NCBI GenBank assembly: GCA_050945275.1
Contig: JBMNSQ010000010.1
Coordinates: 1-25,451, forward strand
Origin: JAAYWY01 sp050945275
Lineage (GTDB): Bacteria; Bacillota; DTU030; DUMP01
Direction of reading: 5' to 3'
Length of the DNA stretch: 25,451 nucleotides
Part shown: positions 13,969 to 22,364 of the stretch, piece after piece
Numbering within the stretch: the first letter of the stretch is position 1
Layout of the letters: the number at the start of each line of letters is the position of its first letter
The notes under the pieces: model-generated
What the model was told of the DNA's origin: nothing
The model's input: the letters and a program-made list of their open reading frames with translations, nothing else
The model's database searches: none
Translations under genes and position numbers: made by a program

Positions 13969-14761
13969 ACGTTGGGCTGTAGTAAGAGGAGCTGGTGACC
14001 TAGGTACCGGTGTAGCATATTCTTTGCTTCAAGCAGGGTTTAGGGTAATTACCACTGAAGTGGCTCAGCCTTTAGTGGTGCGTAGGACAGTAGCTTTTGC
14101 TGAAGCTGTTTATAGTGGTAGCATAAAAGTACAAGGTATTATTGCACAAGCTGTGAAAAATTGTACAGAGGCGCGCAGATTAGTGAGTCAAGGAATTGTC
14201 CCGGTAGTGGTGGATCCCGAAGGTAATATCTTAGCGCATGTTAAACCAATGGTGGTAGTTGATGCCATTATGGCCAAGAAAAACACAGGTACTGCTATAA
14301 CCGACGCACCGGTGGTAATTGGGTTGGGACCAGGTCTAGTAGCAGGAAAGGATGTGCATGCTGTAATAGAAACGTGCCGCGGGCCTTATCTGGGTAACAT
14401 TATTTATGAAGGAGCAGCCCTTCCTAATTCAGGTACACCAGGTGCTATTGAGGGCCGTACCTGGGAACGTTTGCTCAAGGCACCTGTTGCCGGTGTAGTG
14501 TCGACCGGAGCAAAGATAGGGGATATGGTGAAAAAGGATGATACCGTTGCTTATGTAGGTACGGTACCAGTGCTGTCTAAGCTCGATGGTGTGCTAAGAG
14601 GTATGGTTCATTCGGGACTTTATGTGGAAGCGGGTACTAAAATCGGTGATGTTGATCCTAGAGGTGACGAGAGTCTTTGTTATAGAATATCGGATAAGGC
14701 GCTTAAAGTGGGCGAGAGTGCAACCAGGGCCGCCTTACAGTTACTTAAAGAAGGGATATAA
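13952..14761 (+). CDS. yqeB: YqeB, selenium-dependent molybdenum hydroxylase system protein (EF2563 family)
   Basis: A 269-aa protein of the YqeB/EF2563 family, which occurs with SelD in genomes that make selenium-dependent molybdenum hydroxylases; its biochemical role is not settled. Visible parts: an N-terminal Rossmann-like VVRGAGDLGTGVAYSLLQAGF, the region VVVDAIMAKKNTGTAITDAPVVIGLGPG, and a C-terminal swivelling beta domain resembling biotinyl/lipoyl folds (KAPVAGVVSTGAKIGDMVKKDDTVAYVG). The ATG follows AAGGAGG (13937-13943) with correct spacing and overlaps xdhC. It sits between xdhC and yqeC, as expected for a hydroxylase maturation cassette. No SelD or hydroxylase subunit is in the window. 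Confidence 0.92.
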   Translation: MQNYPERWAVVRGAGDLGTGVAYSLLQAGFRVITTEVAQPLVVRRTVAFAEAVYSGSIKVQGIIAQAVKNCTEARRLVSQGIVPVVVDPEGNILAHVKPMVVVDAIMAKKNTGTAITDAPVVIGLGPGLVAGKDVHAVIETCRGPYLGNIIYEGAALPNSGTPGAIEGRTWERLLKAPVAGVVSTGAKIGDMVKKDDTVAYVGTVPVLSKLDGVLRGMVHSGLYVEAGTKIGDVDPRGDESLCYRISDKALKVGESATRAALQLLKEGI

Positions 14762-14785
14762 AAAATAAATTGGAGAAATGAAACT

Positions 14786-15550
14786 ATGGCCATTACACTA
14801 AGGGATGCATTAGACTTAAATAGCAATGACGTCATTTCCCTGGTAGGAGGTGGGGGAAAGACAACCCTGCTTTATTGGTTAGCGCAAGAACTGCATCAAC
14901 AAGGAGTTATTCTCACTACTACTACCAAAATGAAACATCCTCTTGATGCAGTTCCCCTAGTTTTGTGGGAAAACCAGCATCAAGTTCAAGAAGAATTAAA
15001 GATGTTGTTACCACAGAAAACGCCATTAGTAGCTAACTGTTTGCTTCCTGAGCAAAAGGTGCAAGGACTTAGTTTGAAGCAGGTTCAAAAGTTAACAGGA
15101 CTAAAGCTAGCTGAAACTCTAGTGATAGAAGCTGATGGTGCTAAGGGTTGTTCCCTAAAAGGTTATCGCAATTTTGAGCCGGTATTAACCCCGCTAACCT
15201 CACTGCTTATACAGGTAGTGGGTGCGGATGTTATCGGAAAGCAGCTTAACAGCATGTGGGTGCACGGCGCAAAGCAAGTAGCTGCCCATACGGGAGTTCA
15301 ACTAGGTGATCGTTTGGACGTGAATGCTGTTGCCCAAGCGCTTCTTTATCCTTACGCAAGATGGCAGGACTGCTTAATCGGGGCACGCAGAGTTGTAGTT
15401 ATTAACAAAGTAGATACCATGCGAGATATGATATCGGTTAAGCTCCTGGCTACACGGCTGTTAGAAAGTGGCCGTGTGAGTAAAGTATTATTAACCTCAG
15501 CATATTGTGGTCAGGTTTTGCAGACCTACTCAAGAAATAATGTGTTCTAA
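14786..15550 (+). CDS. yqeC: YqeC, putative selenium-dependent hydroxylase accessory protein
   Basis: A 254-aa P-loop protein of the YqeC family. It shows VGGGGKTTLLYWLAQEL (Walker A-like, about residues 20-36), TTTTKMKHP, and the family hallmark IEADGAKGCSLKGYRNFEPVLTP. A late VVVINKVD resembles the NKxD guanine motif. It is probably a nucleotide-dependent step in placing selenium or cofactor in molybdenum hydroxylases; this is inferred from association. It is the last gene of the importer-maturation operon; a weak terminator follows. Confidence 0.92.
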   Translation: MAITLRDALDLNSNDVISLVGGGGKTTLLYWLAQELHQQGVILTTTTKMKHPLDAVPLVLWENQHQVQEELKMLLPQKTPLVANCLLPEQKVQGLSLKQVQKLTGLKLAETLVIEADGAKGCSLKGYRNFEPVLTPLTSLLIQVVGADVIGKQLNSMWVHGAKQVAAHTGVQLGDRLDVNAVAQALLYPYARWQDCLIGARRVVVINKVDTMRDMISVKLLATRLLESGRVSKVLLTSAYCGQVLQTYSRNNVF

Positions 15551-15617
15551 TAGTGTCAGCTTCACAAGACTAATATGACTACGACTTATCATTAATAAAA
15601 TGAATATACTTTTGAGC

Positions 15618-15658
15618 AAGGGTTGTCCAGATGATTTCATAGGACCAGCCCTTATTTT
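15618..15658 (+). terminator. Putative terminator after yqeC
   Basis: Arms AAGGG...GTCC and GGAC...CCCTT (15618-15653) pair with a small internal mismatch and are followed by ATTTTG. It is the only terminator-like element in 15551-15775, which otherwise shows nothing I recognise. Confidence 0.55.
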
Positions 15659-15775
15659 GCTATCTGCGGTAGAGGGTGTGCTCAGATTTTTATACGATGA
15701 ATTTTAGAATACAAACCTCTCTCTTGGTCACAATAAATTGGTGAAAACATTTTGCTAAAAGTTACTAACATCCTC

Positions 15776-15804
15776 TTCACAAACAAAACATTGTGCTGTA
15801 TAAT
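15776..15804 (+). promoter_or_regulatory. Promoter of the ctsR operon
   Basis: TTCACA (15776-15781), a 17-base spacer and a perfect TATAAT (15799-15804). The CtsR operator lies just downstream, over the initially transcribed bases. Confidence 0.8.
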
Positions 15805-15818
15805 AAAGTCAAGACAAA

Positions 15819-15835
15819 GGTCAAAGATAGTCAAA
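15819..15835 (+). promoter_or_regulatory. CtsR heptad-repeat operator
   Basis: GGTCAAA (15819-15825), GAT, AGTCAAA (15829-15835) is an exact match to the CtsR operator, a direct heptad repeat separated by three bases. A partial third half-site AGTCAAG lies at 15807-15813, off by two bases from the 10-base repeat period. It is placed to block transcription of ctsR-mcsA-mcsB-clpC. Confidence 0.92.
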
Positions 15836-15848
15836 CAGGGTGATAACC

Positions 15849-16292
15849 ATGTGGTCGTTAGCTGATGAGATGGAAAGATGGATTAAGAGTTTACTCGAGG
15901 AGGCAGACGAAAGCTTCATTGAGCTTAGGCGTAGTGAACTGGCTAATCATTTTTCCTGTGTGCCTTCACAGGTTACTTACGTGCTTGCTACTCGCTTTGT
16001 GCCGGAACGGGGCTACCGAGTGGTGAGTAGGCGCGGTGCTGGAGGCTTTATTCGTATTGAGAGACTGGTCGATGACAAGGTTTTAAGCGAGCTTGCAGAA
16101 CTTGTGGGTACGACTTTGACGGCCAAGGAGGCCGCCAGGATTATTAACAACTTGTATCAAGCTGACCTGATCAATCGTCAGGCGGCCCAGCTAATTATCG
16201 CCCTGCTGTCTGATGAAGCGTTAGGGCTTTCTCGTCCGATAATTGGCAGGGTTCGAGCCAACATGCTCCGGGTATTGTTAGAAAATATTTAG
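15849..16292 (+). CDS. ctsR: Class III heat-shock repressor CtsR
   Basis: Represses clp genes at normal temperature. 147 aa from this start. An N-terminal winged helix has RRSELANHFSCVPSQVTYVLATRF, and the beta-wing reads RRGAGGFIRIERL. In most CtsR proteins the wing loop, known as the heat-sensing element, is four glycines; here it is Gly-Ala-Gly-Gly. The C-terminal helical domain (SELAELVGTTLTAKEAARIINNLY) handles dimerisation and McsB contact. I chose the ATG at 15849 over the GTG at 15840 because AGGGTG is well spaced before it and homologues start at this point. The operator ends 13 bases upstream. Confidence 0.95.
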   Translation: MWSLADEMERWIKSLLEEADESFIELRRSELANHFSCVPSQVTYVLATRFVPERGYRVVSRRGAGGFIRIERLVDDKVLSELAELVGTTLTAKEAARIINNLYQADLINRQAAQLIIALLSDEALGLSRPIIGRVRANMLRVLLENI

Positions 16293-16321
16293 AAGCCGAG
16301 AGGAGACGGAGGCGAAGACGA

Positions 16322-16849
16322 ATGTTGTGCGATAATTGTCAGAAAGAGCAGGCCACGGTCTATGTGCGCCGCACAGTGAACAATGAAACAACAGAGGCCC
16401 ATTTATGTGAACGATGTGCTCGCGAGCAAGGAGACTGGAATCTACTTATAGGGCCTTCCTTGGCATTCCCTGATTTTTCTTTGGGTAATCTTTTTGCCAG
16501 TTTAATGGATCAGCAACAGGCAGCGGTGATAACAGGGAGCAATGTTCAGTCTTGTCCCAACTGCGGCTTAACCTATAATGATTTTCGTCAGCGGGGCCGG
16601 TTAGGGTGCGCTAATTGTTATACGTCGTTTCGGCAATCTCTCGATCCACTTATTCGGCGATTGCAGGGCGGAACTCGCCACACTGGCAAGATACCCCGTC
16701 GCTATGGCAGTACTGCCCCTCTGCGCCAGGATCTAGAAAAGTTAAAACAACAACTCAAGGCTGCAGTAGCCAAAGAAGAGTTTGAACAAGCAGCCAAACT
16801 GCGCGATGAAATCAAGCTGGCTGAAGAAAGACTAGCAGGAGGGCAGTGA
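16322..16849 (+). CDS. mcsA: McsA, zinc-binding activator of the arginine kinase McsB
   Basis: Adaptor that binds and activates McsB. 175 aa. Two four-Cys zinc sites are visible: CDNCQ...CERC in the first 40 residues and CPNCG...CANC near 79-101. A C-terminal UVR motif (about 138-172, AVAKEEFEQAAKLRDEIKLAEERL) mediates binding to Clp or McsB. The length and layout are normal. It lies between ctsR and mcsB in the canonical operon, with a purine-rich ribosome site before the ATG. Confidence 0.95.
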   Translation: MLCDNCQKEQATVYVRRTVNNETTEAHLCERCAREQGDWNLLIGPSLAFPDFSLGNLFASLMDQQQAAVITGSNVQSCPNCGLTYNDFRQRGRLGCANCYTSFRQSLDPLIRRLQGGTRHTGKIPRRYGSTAPLRQDLEKLKQQLKAAVAKEEFEQAAKLRDEIKLAEERLAGGQ

Positions 16850-16850
16850 C

Positions 16851-17912
16851 ATGCTAGATAAAGAACAAGTCTTTACACAGGCTAAGTCGGCCTGGTTAGG
16901 TCCGGGACCGGATAATGATGTGGTGATTTCTACCCGTGTTCGCCTGGCTCGCAACCTGGCTGAACTGCCCTTCCCCTCTAAAGCCGACGGCGAAGAACTA
17001 GGCCAGGTGCTGGAGCGCTTGCGCATAGCTAGCGCCCATTTGCCGGAAGCTAAACGATACGGCTTTATGGAGCTTGATCGGCTCTCGGCAGTTCAGCGCC
17101 AGGTACTGATGGAAAAGCATTTGGTTAGTATGGAACACGTCCAGGAGCCGAAACAGCGGGCATTAATATTACGAGATGACGAAGCGGTTGGCATTATGGT
17201 TAACGAAGAGGACCATATGAGGCTACAGGTGCTTTTGCCGGGACTGGATTTACATCATGCTTGGAACCTGGCCTCTAGATTAGACAATTCCTTGGAACAA
17301 CACCTTGACTATGCTTTCGCTGATGACTTAGGTTTCTTAACTTCCTGTCCCACGAACCTCGGTACGGGTCTTAGAGCATCAGTCATGCTTCACTTACCCG
17401 CACTTACTCTACTTAAACAAGCCAGCCAAGTATTTGCAACTTTGGCCCAGTTTGGTGTGGTAGTGCGTGGATTATACGGTGAAGGAACTCAAGCATTAGG
17501 TAATATATTTCAAATCTCCAATCAGTTAACTCTTAACCATTCTGAAGAGGAGTTGATCAGTAACTTAGAAGCGTTAACAAGACAAGTTATCGATCAAGAA
17601 CGGGCGGCTAGAAGCCGCTTGTATGAGGAGCTCGGAAACCGGCTGCCGGATATGGTGTGGCGGGCCTACGGGATATTAACTCATGCTAGGCTGCTCACGG
17701 GTGACGAGTCCATGCGATTCATATCAGACGTACGGCTTGGGGTAAACTTAAATTTAATCGATGATATTGATATAACTAACCTAAATCGGCTGCTTATTAT
17801 TACTCGTTCCGGTTTTATTCAACAGGTGGCCGGTGACGCACTAAAACCAGCAGAGCGAGATTTAAAACGAGCTGCTTTAGTGCGTGAAGAGTTTTCTATG
17901 AACAAGAAATGA
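16851..17912 (+). CDS. mcsB: Protein arginine kinase McsB
   Basis: Phosphorylates arginines of misfolded proteins (a degradation tag for ClpCP) and of CtsR. 353 aa, normal length. Guanido-kinase motifs are present: STRVRLARNLAELPFP (ATP-binding arginines), TSCPTNLGTGLRASVMLHLPAL (the catalytic Cys loop), and RGLYGEGTQALGNIFQISNQLTL. Near the C-terminus, RDLKRA matches the RDxxRA motif that binds phosphoarginine allosterically. It starts one base after the mcsA stop, with AGGAGG upstream. Confidence 0.97.
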   Translation: MLDKEQVFTQAKSAWLGPGPDNDVVISTRVRLARNLAELPFPSKADGEELGQVLERLRIASAHLPEAKRYGFMELDRLSAVQRQVLMEKHLVSMEHVQEPKQRALILRDDEAVGIMVNEEDHMRLQVLLPGLDLHHAWNLASRLDNSLEQHLDYAFADDLGFLTSCPTNLGTGLRASVMLHLPALTLLKQASQVFATLAQFGVVVRGLYGEGTQALGNIFQISNQLTLNHSEEELISNLEALTRQVIDQERAARSRLYEELGNRLPDMVWRAYGILTHARLLTGDESMRFISDVRLGVNLNLIDDIDITNLNRLLIITRSGFIQQVAGDALKPAERDLKRAALVREEFSMNKK

Positions 17913-17928
17913 TTTTGGAGGTGTGATT

Positions 17929-20391
17929 ATGTTTGCACGGTTTACGAAGCGGGCACAGCAAGTAATAATACTGGCTCAAGAGGAAGCTAAACGACTGAAT
18001 TATCCTTATGTCGGGACAGAACATTTGCTCCTTGGCTTGATTCGTGAAGGTAGTGGGGTGGCTGCCCAAGCAATAAATGGGGTCGGCATCCAGCTGGATC
18101 AGGTTCGAGCCGAAGTAGAGAAGATTATCGGTTCAGGTTCAGGCAAGCCCCCAACGGGAGATGTCACTCTTACACCTCGAGCTAAGCGGGTGATTGAATT
18201 GGCGTTAGCAGAGGCTCATGGTATGGGTGTAAATTATATCGGTACCGAGCATCTTTTGTTAGGGTTGATTCGTGAAGGCGAAGGTGTGGCCGCTAGGGTA
18301 CTGGGAAACTTAGGGGCTGACTTGGAAAAGATGCGGGCCCAGGTATTAAAATTGCTAGGTTCTCCTCAGCCTGGCGAAGCCAAGCGGGGCAAGGGACGCG
18401 CGTCAGCTAACCGTTCGTCTACACCAACGTTAGACGCCCTGGGACGTGATCTTACTAACTTGGCTCGTGAAGGGAAGCTGGATCCGGTTATTGGCCGGGC
18501 CAAGGAGATCGAACGGGTTATTCAGATTTTATCCCGTCGCACCAAGAACAACCCAGTAATAATTGGCGAGCCGGGTGTGGGTAAGACGGCTATTGTAGAA
18601 GGTTTGGCCCAGCATATCGCCGAAGGACGCGTACCAGAACCTCTAAAAGAAAAGCGCGTAGTGATTTTGGATTTGGCGGGAGTGGTGGCCGGAACCAAAT
18701 ACCGCGGTGAATTTGAGGAGCGACTAAAGCGGGTGGTGGACGAAGTTCGTCAGGCAGGTAATATAATGCTGTTTATCGATGAGCTTCATACTGTGGTAGG
18801 GGCTGGAGCCGCGGAAGGGGCTATTGACGCCAGTAACATCTTAAAGCCGGCTTTAGCCCGTGGTGAGCTTCAGTGTGTAGGGGCGACAACGTTAGAAGAG
18901 TATCGAAAATACATCGAAAAAGATGCTGCCTTAGAGCGGCGGTTTCAGCCTATTGTGGTGGGTGAGCCTACCACAGAGGAAACAGTGCAGATTTTACAAG
19001 GCCTGCGTGATCGCTATGAAGCTCACCACCGTGTAAAATATACCGACGATGCCTTAGAGGCCGCTGTACGGTTGTCTAATCGCTACATTACAGATCGGTT
19101 TTTGCCAGACAAGGCCATTGATCTAATTGATGAGGCCGGTTCCCGGGTACGTTTGGCTACTTTTGCCGCCCCGCCTGATGTTAAAGATTTAGAAGCTCAG
19201 GTGGAGGAAGTAGGCAAAGAAAAAGAAGCGGCTGTAACGGCTCAAGAATTCGAAAAAGCAGCTCGCTTAAGGGACAAAGAGCGGGAATTGCGGGAGAAAC
19301 TGGAAGAGAGTCGCCAAGAATGGCTCCATGATACCGATAAATCAGGTATCCAAGTTACGGTAGACGATATAGCCGCTGTAGTGGCCAACTGGACCGGTAT
19401 TCCGGTGCAACGGCTGGCAGAAGAGGAATCTGATCGCTTGCTAAAACTTGAAGATACCCTGCATCTTAGAGTTATTGGTCAGGACGAAGCGGTGGCAGCA
19501 GTAGCCAAAGCAGTGCGCCGGGCCCGCGCAGGACTAAAAGATCCGAAGCGGCCTATTGGATCCTTTATTTTCCTTGGTCCTACCGGTGTTGGTAAGACTG
19601 AGCTAGCGCGGGCGTTGGCAGAAGCTATGTTCGGCGAGGAAGAGGCCATGATCCGTCTCGATATGTCGGAGTATATGGAGCGCCATACCGTGTCACGTTT
19701 AATTGGTGCTCCTCCGGGATATGTGGGCTATGAGGAAGCAGGGCAGCTTACAGAAGCCGTACGGCGGCGTCCCTATTCAGTGGTACTGTTCGACGAGATT
19801 GAGAAAGCTCATCCTGAGGTCTTTAACGTCCTTCTGCAAGTGCTAGAAGACGGCCGACTCACCGATGGCCAGGGTCGAACGGTGGATTTCCGTAACACTA
19901 TAGTGATTATGACTTCCAATGTGGGGGCCGACCTATTGCGCCGTGAGCCGACGGTAGGCTTCTTGGCTGGTGCAGGCGGAGCATACGAAGATATGAAAAG
20001 CAGGGTGCTCGATGAGCTAAAACGGACCTTCCGTCCTGAGTTTCTAAACCGGTTAGACGAAACCATTGTCTTTCACGCTCTTAGTCAAGAACATCTGTTG
20101 TCCATCGTGGATATCATGCTCAAAGAAGTGGCGTTGCGGCTTGAGGAATACGATCTAAAACTAGAAGTTAGCTCGGCAGCGAAAGAAGTGTTGGCGAATG
20201 AAGGGTTTGACCCTACTTTCGGAGCCCGTCCCTTAAGACGCGCCATTACTAGGCTGCTAGAGAATCCGCTATCCGAGGAGATGTTAGCTGGGCGCTTCAC
20301 ATCTGGCGACACGGTACAAGTAGATGCCGACGGGGAAAAACTAGTATTTAAGAATAATGACCCGGCTGATGAGCCTGCCGAGACCGAATAG
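17929..20391 (+). CDS. clpC: ATP-dependent Clp protease ATPase subunit ClpC
   Basis: Hsp100 unfoldase that works with ClpP and recognises arginine-phosphorylated clients. 820 aa. Two Clp_N repeats are seen (FARFTKRAQQVI... and LTPRAKRVIELALAEAHG...). AAA-1 has Walker A GEPGVGKTA and GAIDASNILKPALARGELQ. A UVR-containing middle domain (AAVTAQEFEKAARLRDKERELREKL) follows. AAA-2 has GPTGVGKTE, and a D2-small domain (FGARPLRRAITRLLENPLSEEM) ends the protein. I chose the ATG at 17929 because GGAGG lies 7 bases upstream and homologues start MF-x-RFT; the GTG at 17923 would add two residues. It is the last gene of the CtsR operon. Confidence 0.98.
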   Translation: MFARFTKRAQQVIILAQEEAKRLNYPYVGTEHLLLGLIREGSGVAAQAINGVGIQLDQVRAEVEKIIGSGSGKPPTGDVTLTPRAKRVIELALAEAHGMGVNYIGTEHLLLGLIREGEGVAARVLGNLGADLEKMRAQVLKLLGSPQPGEAKRGKGRASANRSSTPTLDALGRDLTNLAREGKLDPVIGRAKEIERVIQILSRRTKNNPVIIGEPGVGKTAIVEGLAQHIAEGRVPEPLKEKRVVILDLAGVVAGTKYRGEFEERLKRVVDEVRQAGNIMLFIDELHTVVGAGAAEGAIDASNILKPALARGELQCVGATTLEEYRKYIEKDAALERRFQPIVVGEPTTEETVQILQGLRDRYEAHHRVKYTDDALEAAVRLSNRYITDRFLPDKAIDLIDEAGSRVRLATFAAPPDVKDLEAQVEEVGKEKEAAVTAQEFEKAARLRDKERELREKLEESRQEWLHDTDKSGIQVTVDDIAAVVANWTGIPVQRLAEEESDRLLKLEDTLHLRVIGQDEAVAAVAKAVRRARAGLKDPKRPIGSFIFLGPTGVGKTELARALAEAMFGEEEAMIRLDMSEYMERHTVSRLIGAPPGYVGYEEAGQLTEAVRRRPYSVVLFDEIEKAHPEVFNVLLQVLEDGRLTDGQGRTVDFRNTIVIMTSNVGADLLRREPTVGFLAGAGGAYEDMKSRVLDELKRTFRPEFLNRLDETIVFHALSQEHLLSIVDIMLKEVALRLEEYDLKLEVSSAAKEVLANEGFDPTFGARPLRRAITRLLENPLSEEMLAGRFTSGDTVQVDADGEKLVFKNNDPADEPAETE

Positions 20392-20410
20392 GAAGACTTG
20401 CTCTAGGAAC

Positions 20411-20477
20411 ACAAACACATGTTTGTCCCCAGTGATTGTCCTTTCGCCTTCCTATGATCTAAAGGACAATCACTGGG
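20411..20477 (+). repeat. Tandem inverted repeats between clpC and radA
   Basis: A 6-bp hairpin ACAAAC/GTTTGT (20411-20426) is followed by a perfect 17-bp stem CCCAGTGATTGTCCTTT (20428-20444) / AAAGGACAATCACTGGG (20461-20477) with a 16-base loop. Neither strand has a T-tract after it, so it is not a standard intrinsic terminator. It may be an mRNA-stabilising 3' structure or a copy of a dispersed repeat. Confidence 0.75.
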
Positions 20478-20510
20478 CTTACATACATCGAAGAGAAGGG
20501 AGAGGGGAGA

Positions 20511-21875
20511 TTGGCACGGGATAAGATAACTTACCGTTGCCAGGAATGTGGCTACGCGGCCCATCGTTGGTTGGGCCGCTGTCTCGATTGTGGGGCTTGG
20601 AATAGTTTTATTGAGGAAAAGACGGCTGCCCAGGCAATGCGGCTGCCAGCACCCCTGTCCGCTGCCAGGCCACAGCCCATCACCGCCATTACCGGTGAAG
20701 AGCTGGAGCGCTCAAGCACCGGTTCAGCCGAACTAGACCGTGTGCTAGGTGGTGGCATTGTACCGGCGTCCCTAGTGCTAGTAGGGGGTGACCCGGGTAT
20801 CGGCAAGTCTACCTTACTCCTTTCGCTGGCGGCAGATTTAGCCCGTGCCCGTGGCCCAGTATTGTATGTATCCGGAGAAGAATCCGCCCAGCAAATACGT
20901 CTTCGGGCCGAGCGACTAGGGGCAGTAACTGAGCAGTTGCTGCTTTTTCCCGAGACCGACCTGGAGCGAGTACAGGCGGCGGTGAATGATCTTAAACCTT
21001 GCTTGTTAGTGATTGATTCCATCCAAACCGTCTCTTTGCCCACTAGTTCCTCGCCTCCGGGGAGTATTGCCCAGATAAGAGAGTGTACAGGAGCGCTACT
21101 TAATCTGGCCAAAGGCCAGGGGGTAAGCACATTTATTGTAGGACACGTTACCAAGCAAGGCTCCTTAGCCGGTCCTCGTATGCTAGAACATATGGTGGAT
21201 ACGGTGTTATACTTTGAAGGTGAAGGCAAAAGCGCTTATAGAATTTTGCGGGCGGTCAAAAACCGGTTTGGCTCCACCAACGAAATAGCCGTATTTACTA
21301 TGGAACAAGGCGGACTTAAAGAAGTAACTAACCCGTCGCAGTTATTTTTAAGTGATCGGGACAAGCCAGTTGCTGGAGCCATGGTGGTGGCTACCACTCA
21401 GGGTACGCGGCCACTCTTGGTAGAAGTTCAGGCATTAGTTAGTCCGGCGACTTCGGGTCCGCCCCGGCGTGTGGGAAGAGGAGTGGATCTTAATCGCCTT
21501 CTTACCTTATTGGCCGTACTAGAAAAGCGGGCTGGCTTGCCACTGGCTTCATCAGATGTTTATGTAAACGTGGCTGGTGGTGTTCGCCTAGATGATCCGG
21601 CGGCAGATTTAGGTGTAGCTTTGGCTATCGCCTCTAGTTTTTGGAACCAGGCTCCGCTTTCTGGTTCCGCTGCTGCAGGTGAGATTGGTTTAACCGGTGA
21701 GATACTGAACGTATCTTACCTGCAGTCAAGACTAAAAGAATGTTTAGCATTGGGGTTTCACCAGATATTGGTGCCCCAAAGGCAGCTTAAAGACGTGCCA
21801 AAAGAGGCTAAATCCGGTATACTGGGAATAGAAACGCTGACTCAGGCATTGGCCAGAGCTTTGCCGCGCCGGTAG
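20511..21875 (+). CDS. radA: DNA repair protein RadA (Sms)
   Basis: RecA-like ATPase/helicase that helps branch migration in recombination. 454 aa. The N-terminal zinc finger CQECGYAAHRWLGRCLDCGAWN has four Cys. RecA core: Walker A GGDPGIGKST and Walker B CLLVIDSIQTV. The RadA-specific KNRFGSTNE is present, and a Lon-like C-terminal domain follows. The start is a TTG (20511) preceded by AAGGGAG with 8-base spacing; homologues begin MA(K/R)xKxxYxCQECG, which fits exactly. The clpC-radA order is typical, but disA, often next, is not here. Confidence 0.97.
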   Translation: MARDKITYRCQECGYAAHRWLGRCLDCGAWNSFIEEKTAAQAMRLPAPLSAARPQPITAITGEELERSSTGSAELDRVLGGGIVPASLVLVGGDPGIGKSTLLLSLAADLARARGPVLYVSGEESAQQIRLRAERLGAVTEQLLLFPETDLERVQAAVNDLKPCLLVIDSIQTVSLPTSSSPPGSIAQIRECTGALLNLAKGQGVSTFIVGHVTKQGSLAGPRMLEHMVDTVLYFEGEGKSAYRILRAVKNRFGSTNEIAVFTMEQGGLKEVTNPSQLFLSDRDKPVAGAMVVATTQGTRPLLVEVQALVSPATSGPPRRVGRGVDLNRLLTLLAVLEKRAGLPLASSDVYVNVAGGVRLDDPAADLGVALAIASSFWNQAPLSGSAAAGEIGLTGEILNVSYLQSRLKECLALGFHQILVPQRQLKDVPKEAKSGILGIETLTQALARALPRR

Positions 21876-21909
21876 AGTAAGGATTGCTAGTTAGGAAGAA
21901 GGTGAGTAC

Positions 21910-22350
21910 ATGCGTCAAATAGGTGTGGTAGTAGAAGATTGTGGTGATAAGGTTAAGGTAAAAGTATGCCGGGCTACGGCCTGTAACCATTGTGGTCAGT
22001 GTCCAGAGGAAGAACGGCAGGCTCGAAGCTTACTTGAACCGTCCAAAGAAATTATAGTGGAAGCTGTAAATATTGCTCAGGCAGCGGTAGGGCAAACTGT
22101 AGAGCTTACTGCGCCTAGCTCAACCGTGCTTATGGCGGCTATGTGGGCCTACTTTGTACCCTTGGTAGCTTTTATTACCGGGGCTTTCTTAGGGCATTGG
22201 TTTGGCCCTAATATGGGTCTTAGTAGCCAAGGAGGAAGTATTGTTACGGGAGCGGTACTTCTGGCCGGATCATACTTTTTATTGCGTCTAAAAAACAAAT
22301 CCTTCAAGCAAGATCAGCGATTTGTACCGCTGGTAGAGCGGGTACTATAA
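21910..22350 (+). CDS. RseC/MucC-like (SoxR-reducing system) membrane protein
   Basis: A 146-aa protein with an N-terminal domain carrying the RseC-type Cys motif C-x4-C-x2-C-x2-C (CRATACNHCGQC) after a short beta segment, then two membrane helices around residues 75-95 and 110-125. RseC in proteobacteria acts with Rnf-type complexes to reduce SoxR; anaerobic Firmicutes carry homologues of unclear function. A ribosome site (GAAGGTGAG) precedes the ATG. It lies 34 bases after radA and is followed by a strong terminator, so it may be cotranscribed with radA. Confidence 0.85.
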   Translation: MRQIGVVVEDCGDKVKVKVCRATACNHCGQCPEEERQARSLLEPSKEIIVEAVNIAQAAVGQTVELTAPSSTVLMAAMWAYFVPLVAFITGAFLGHWFGPNMGLSSQGGSIVTGAVLLAGSYFLLRLKNKSFKQDQRFVPLVERVL

Positions 22351-22364
22351 TAATAACAAAGTTT

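Noticed and set aside
20428..20477. Intrinsic terminator of clpC
   Set aside because: The stem is strong, but no T-tract follows on either strand, so it was listed as an inverted repeat.
20552..21229. 225-aa minus-strand ORF inside radA
   Set aside because: It is the antisense shadow of a fully conserved radA; its low-complexity Ser/Arg/Pro-rich translation is typical of a shadow frame.
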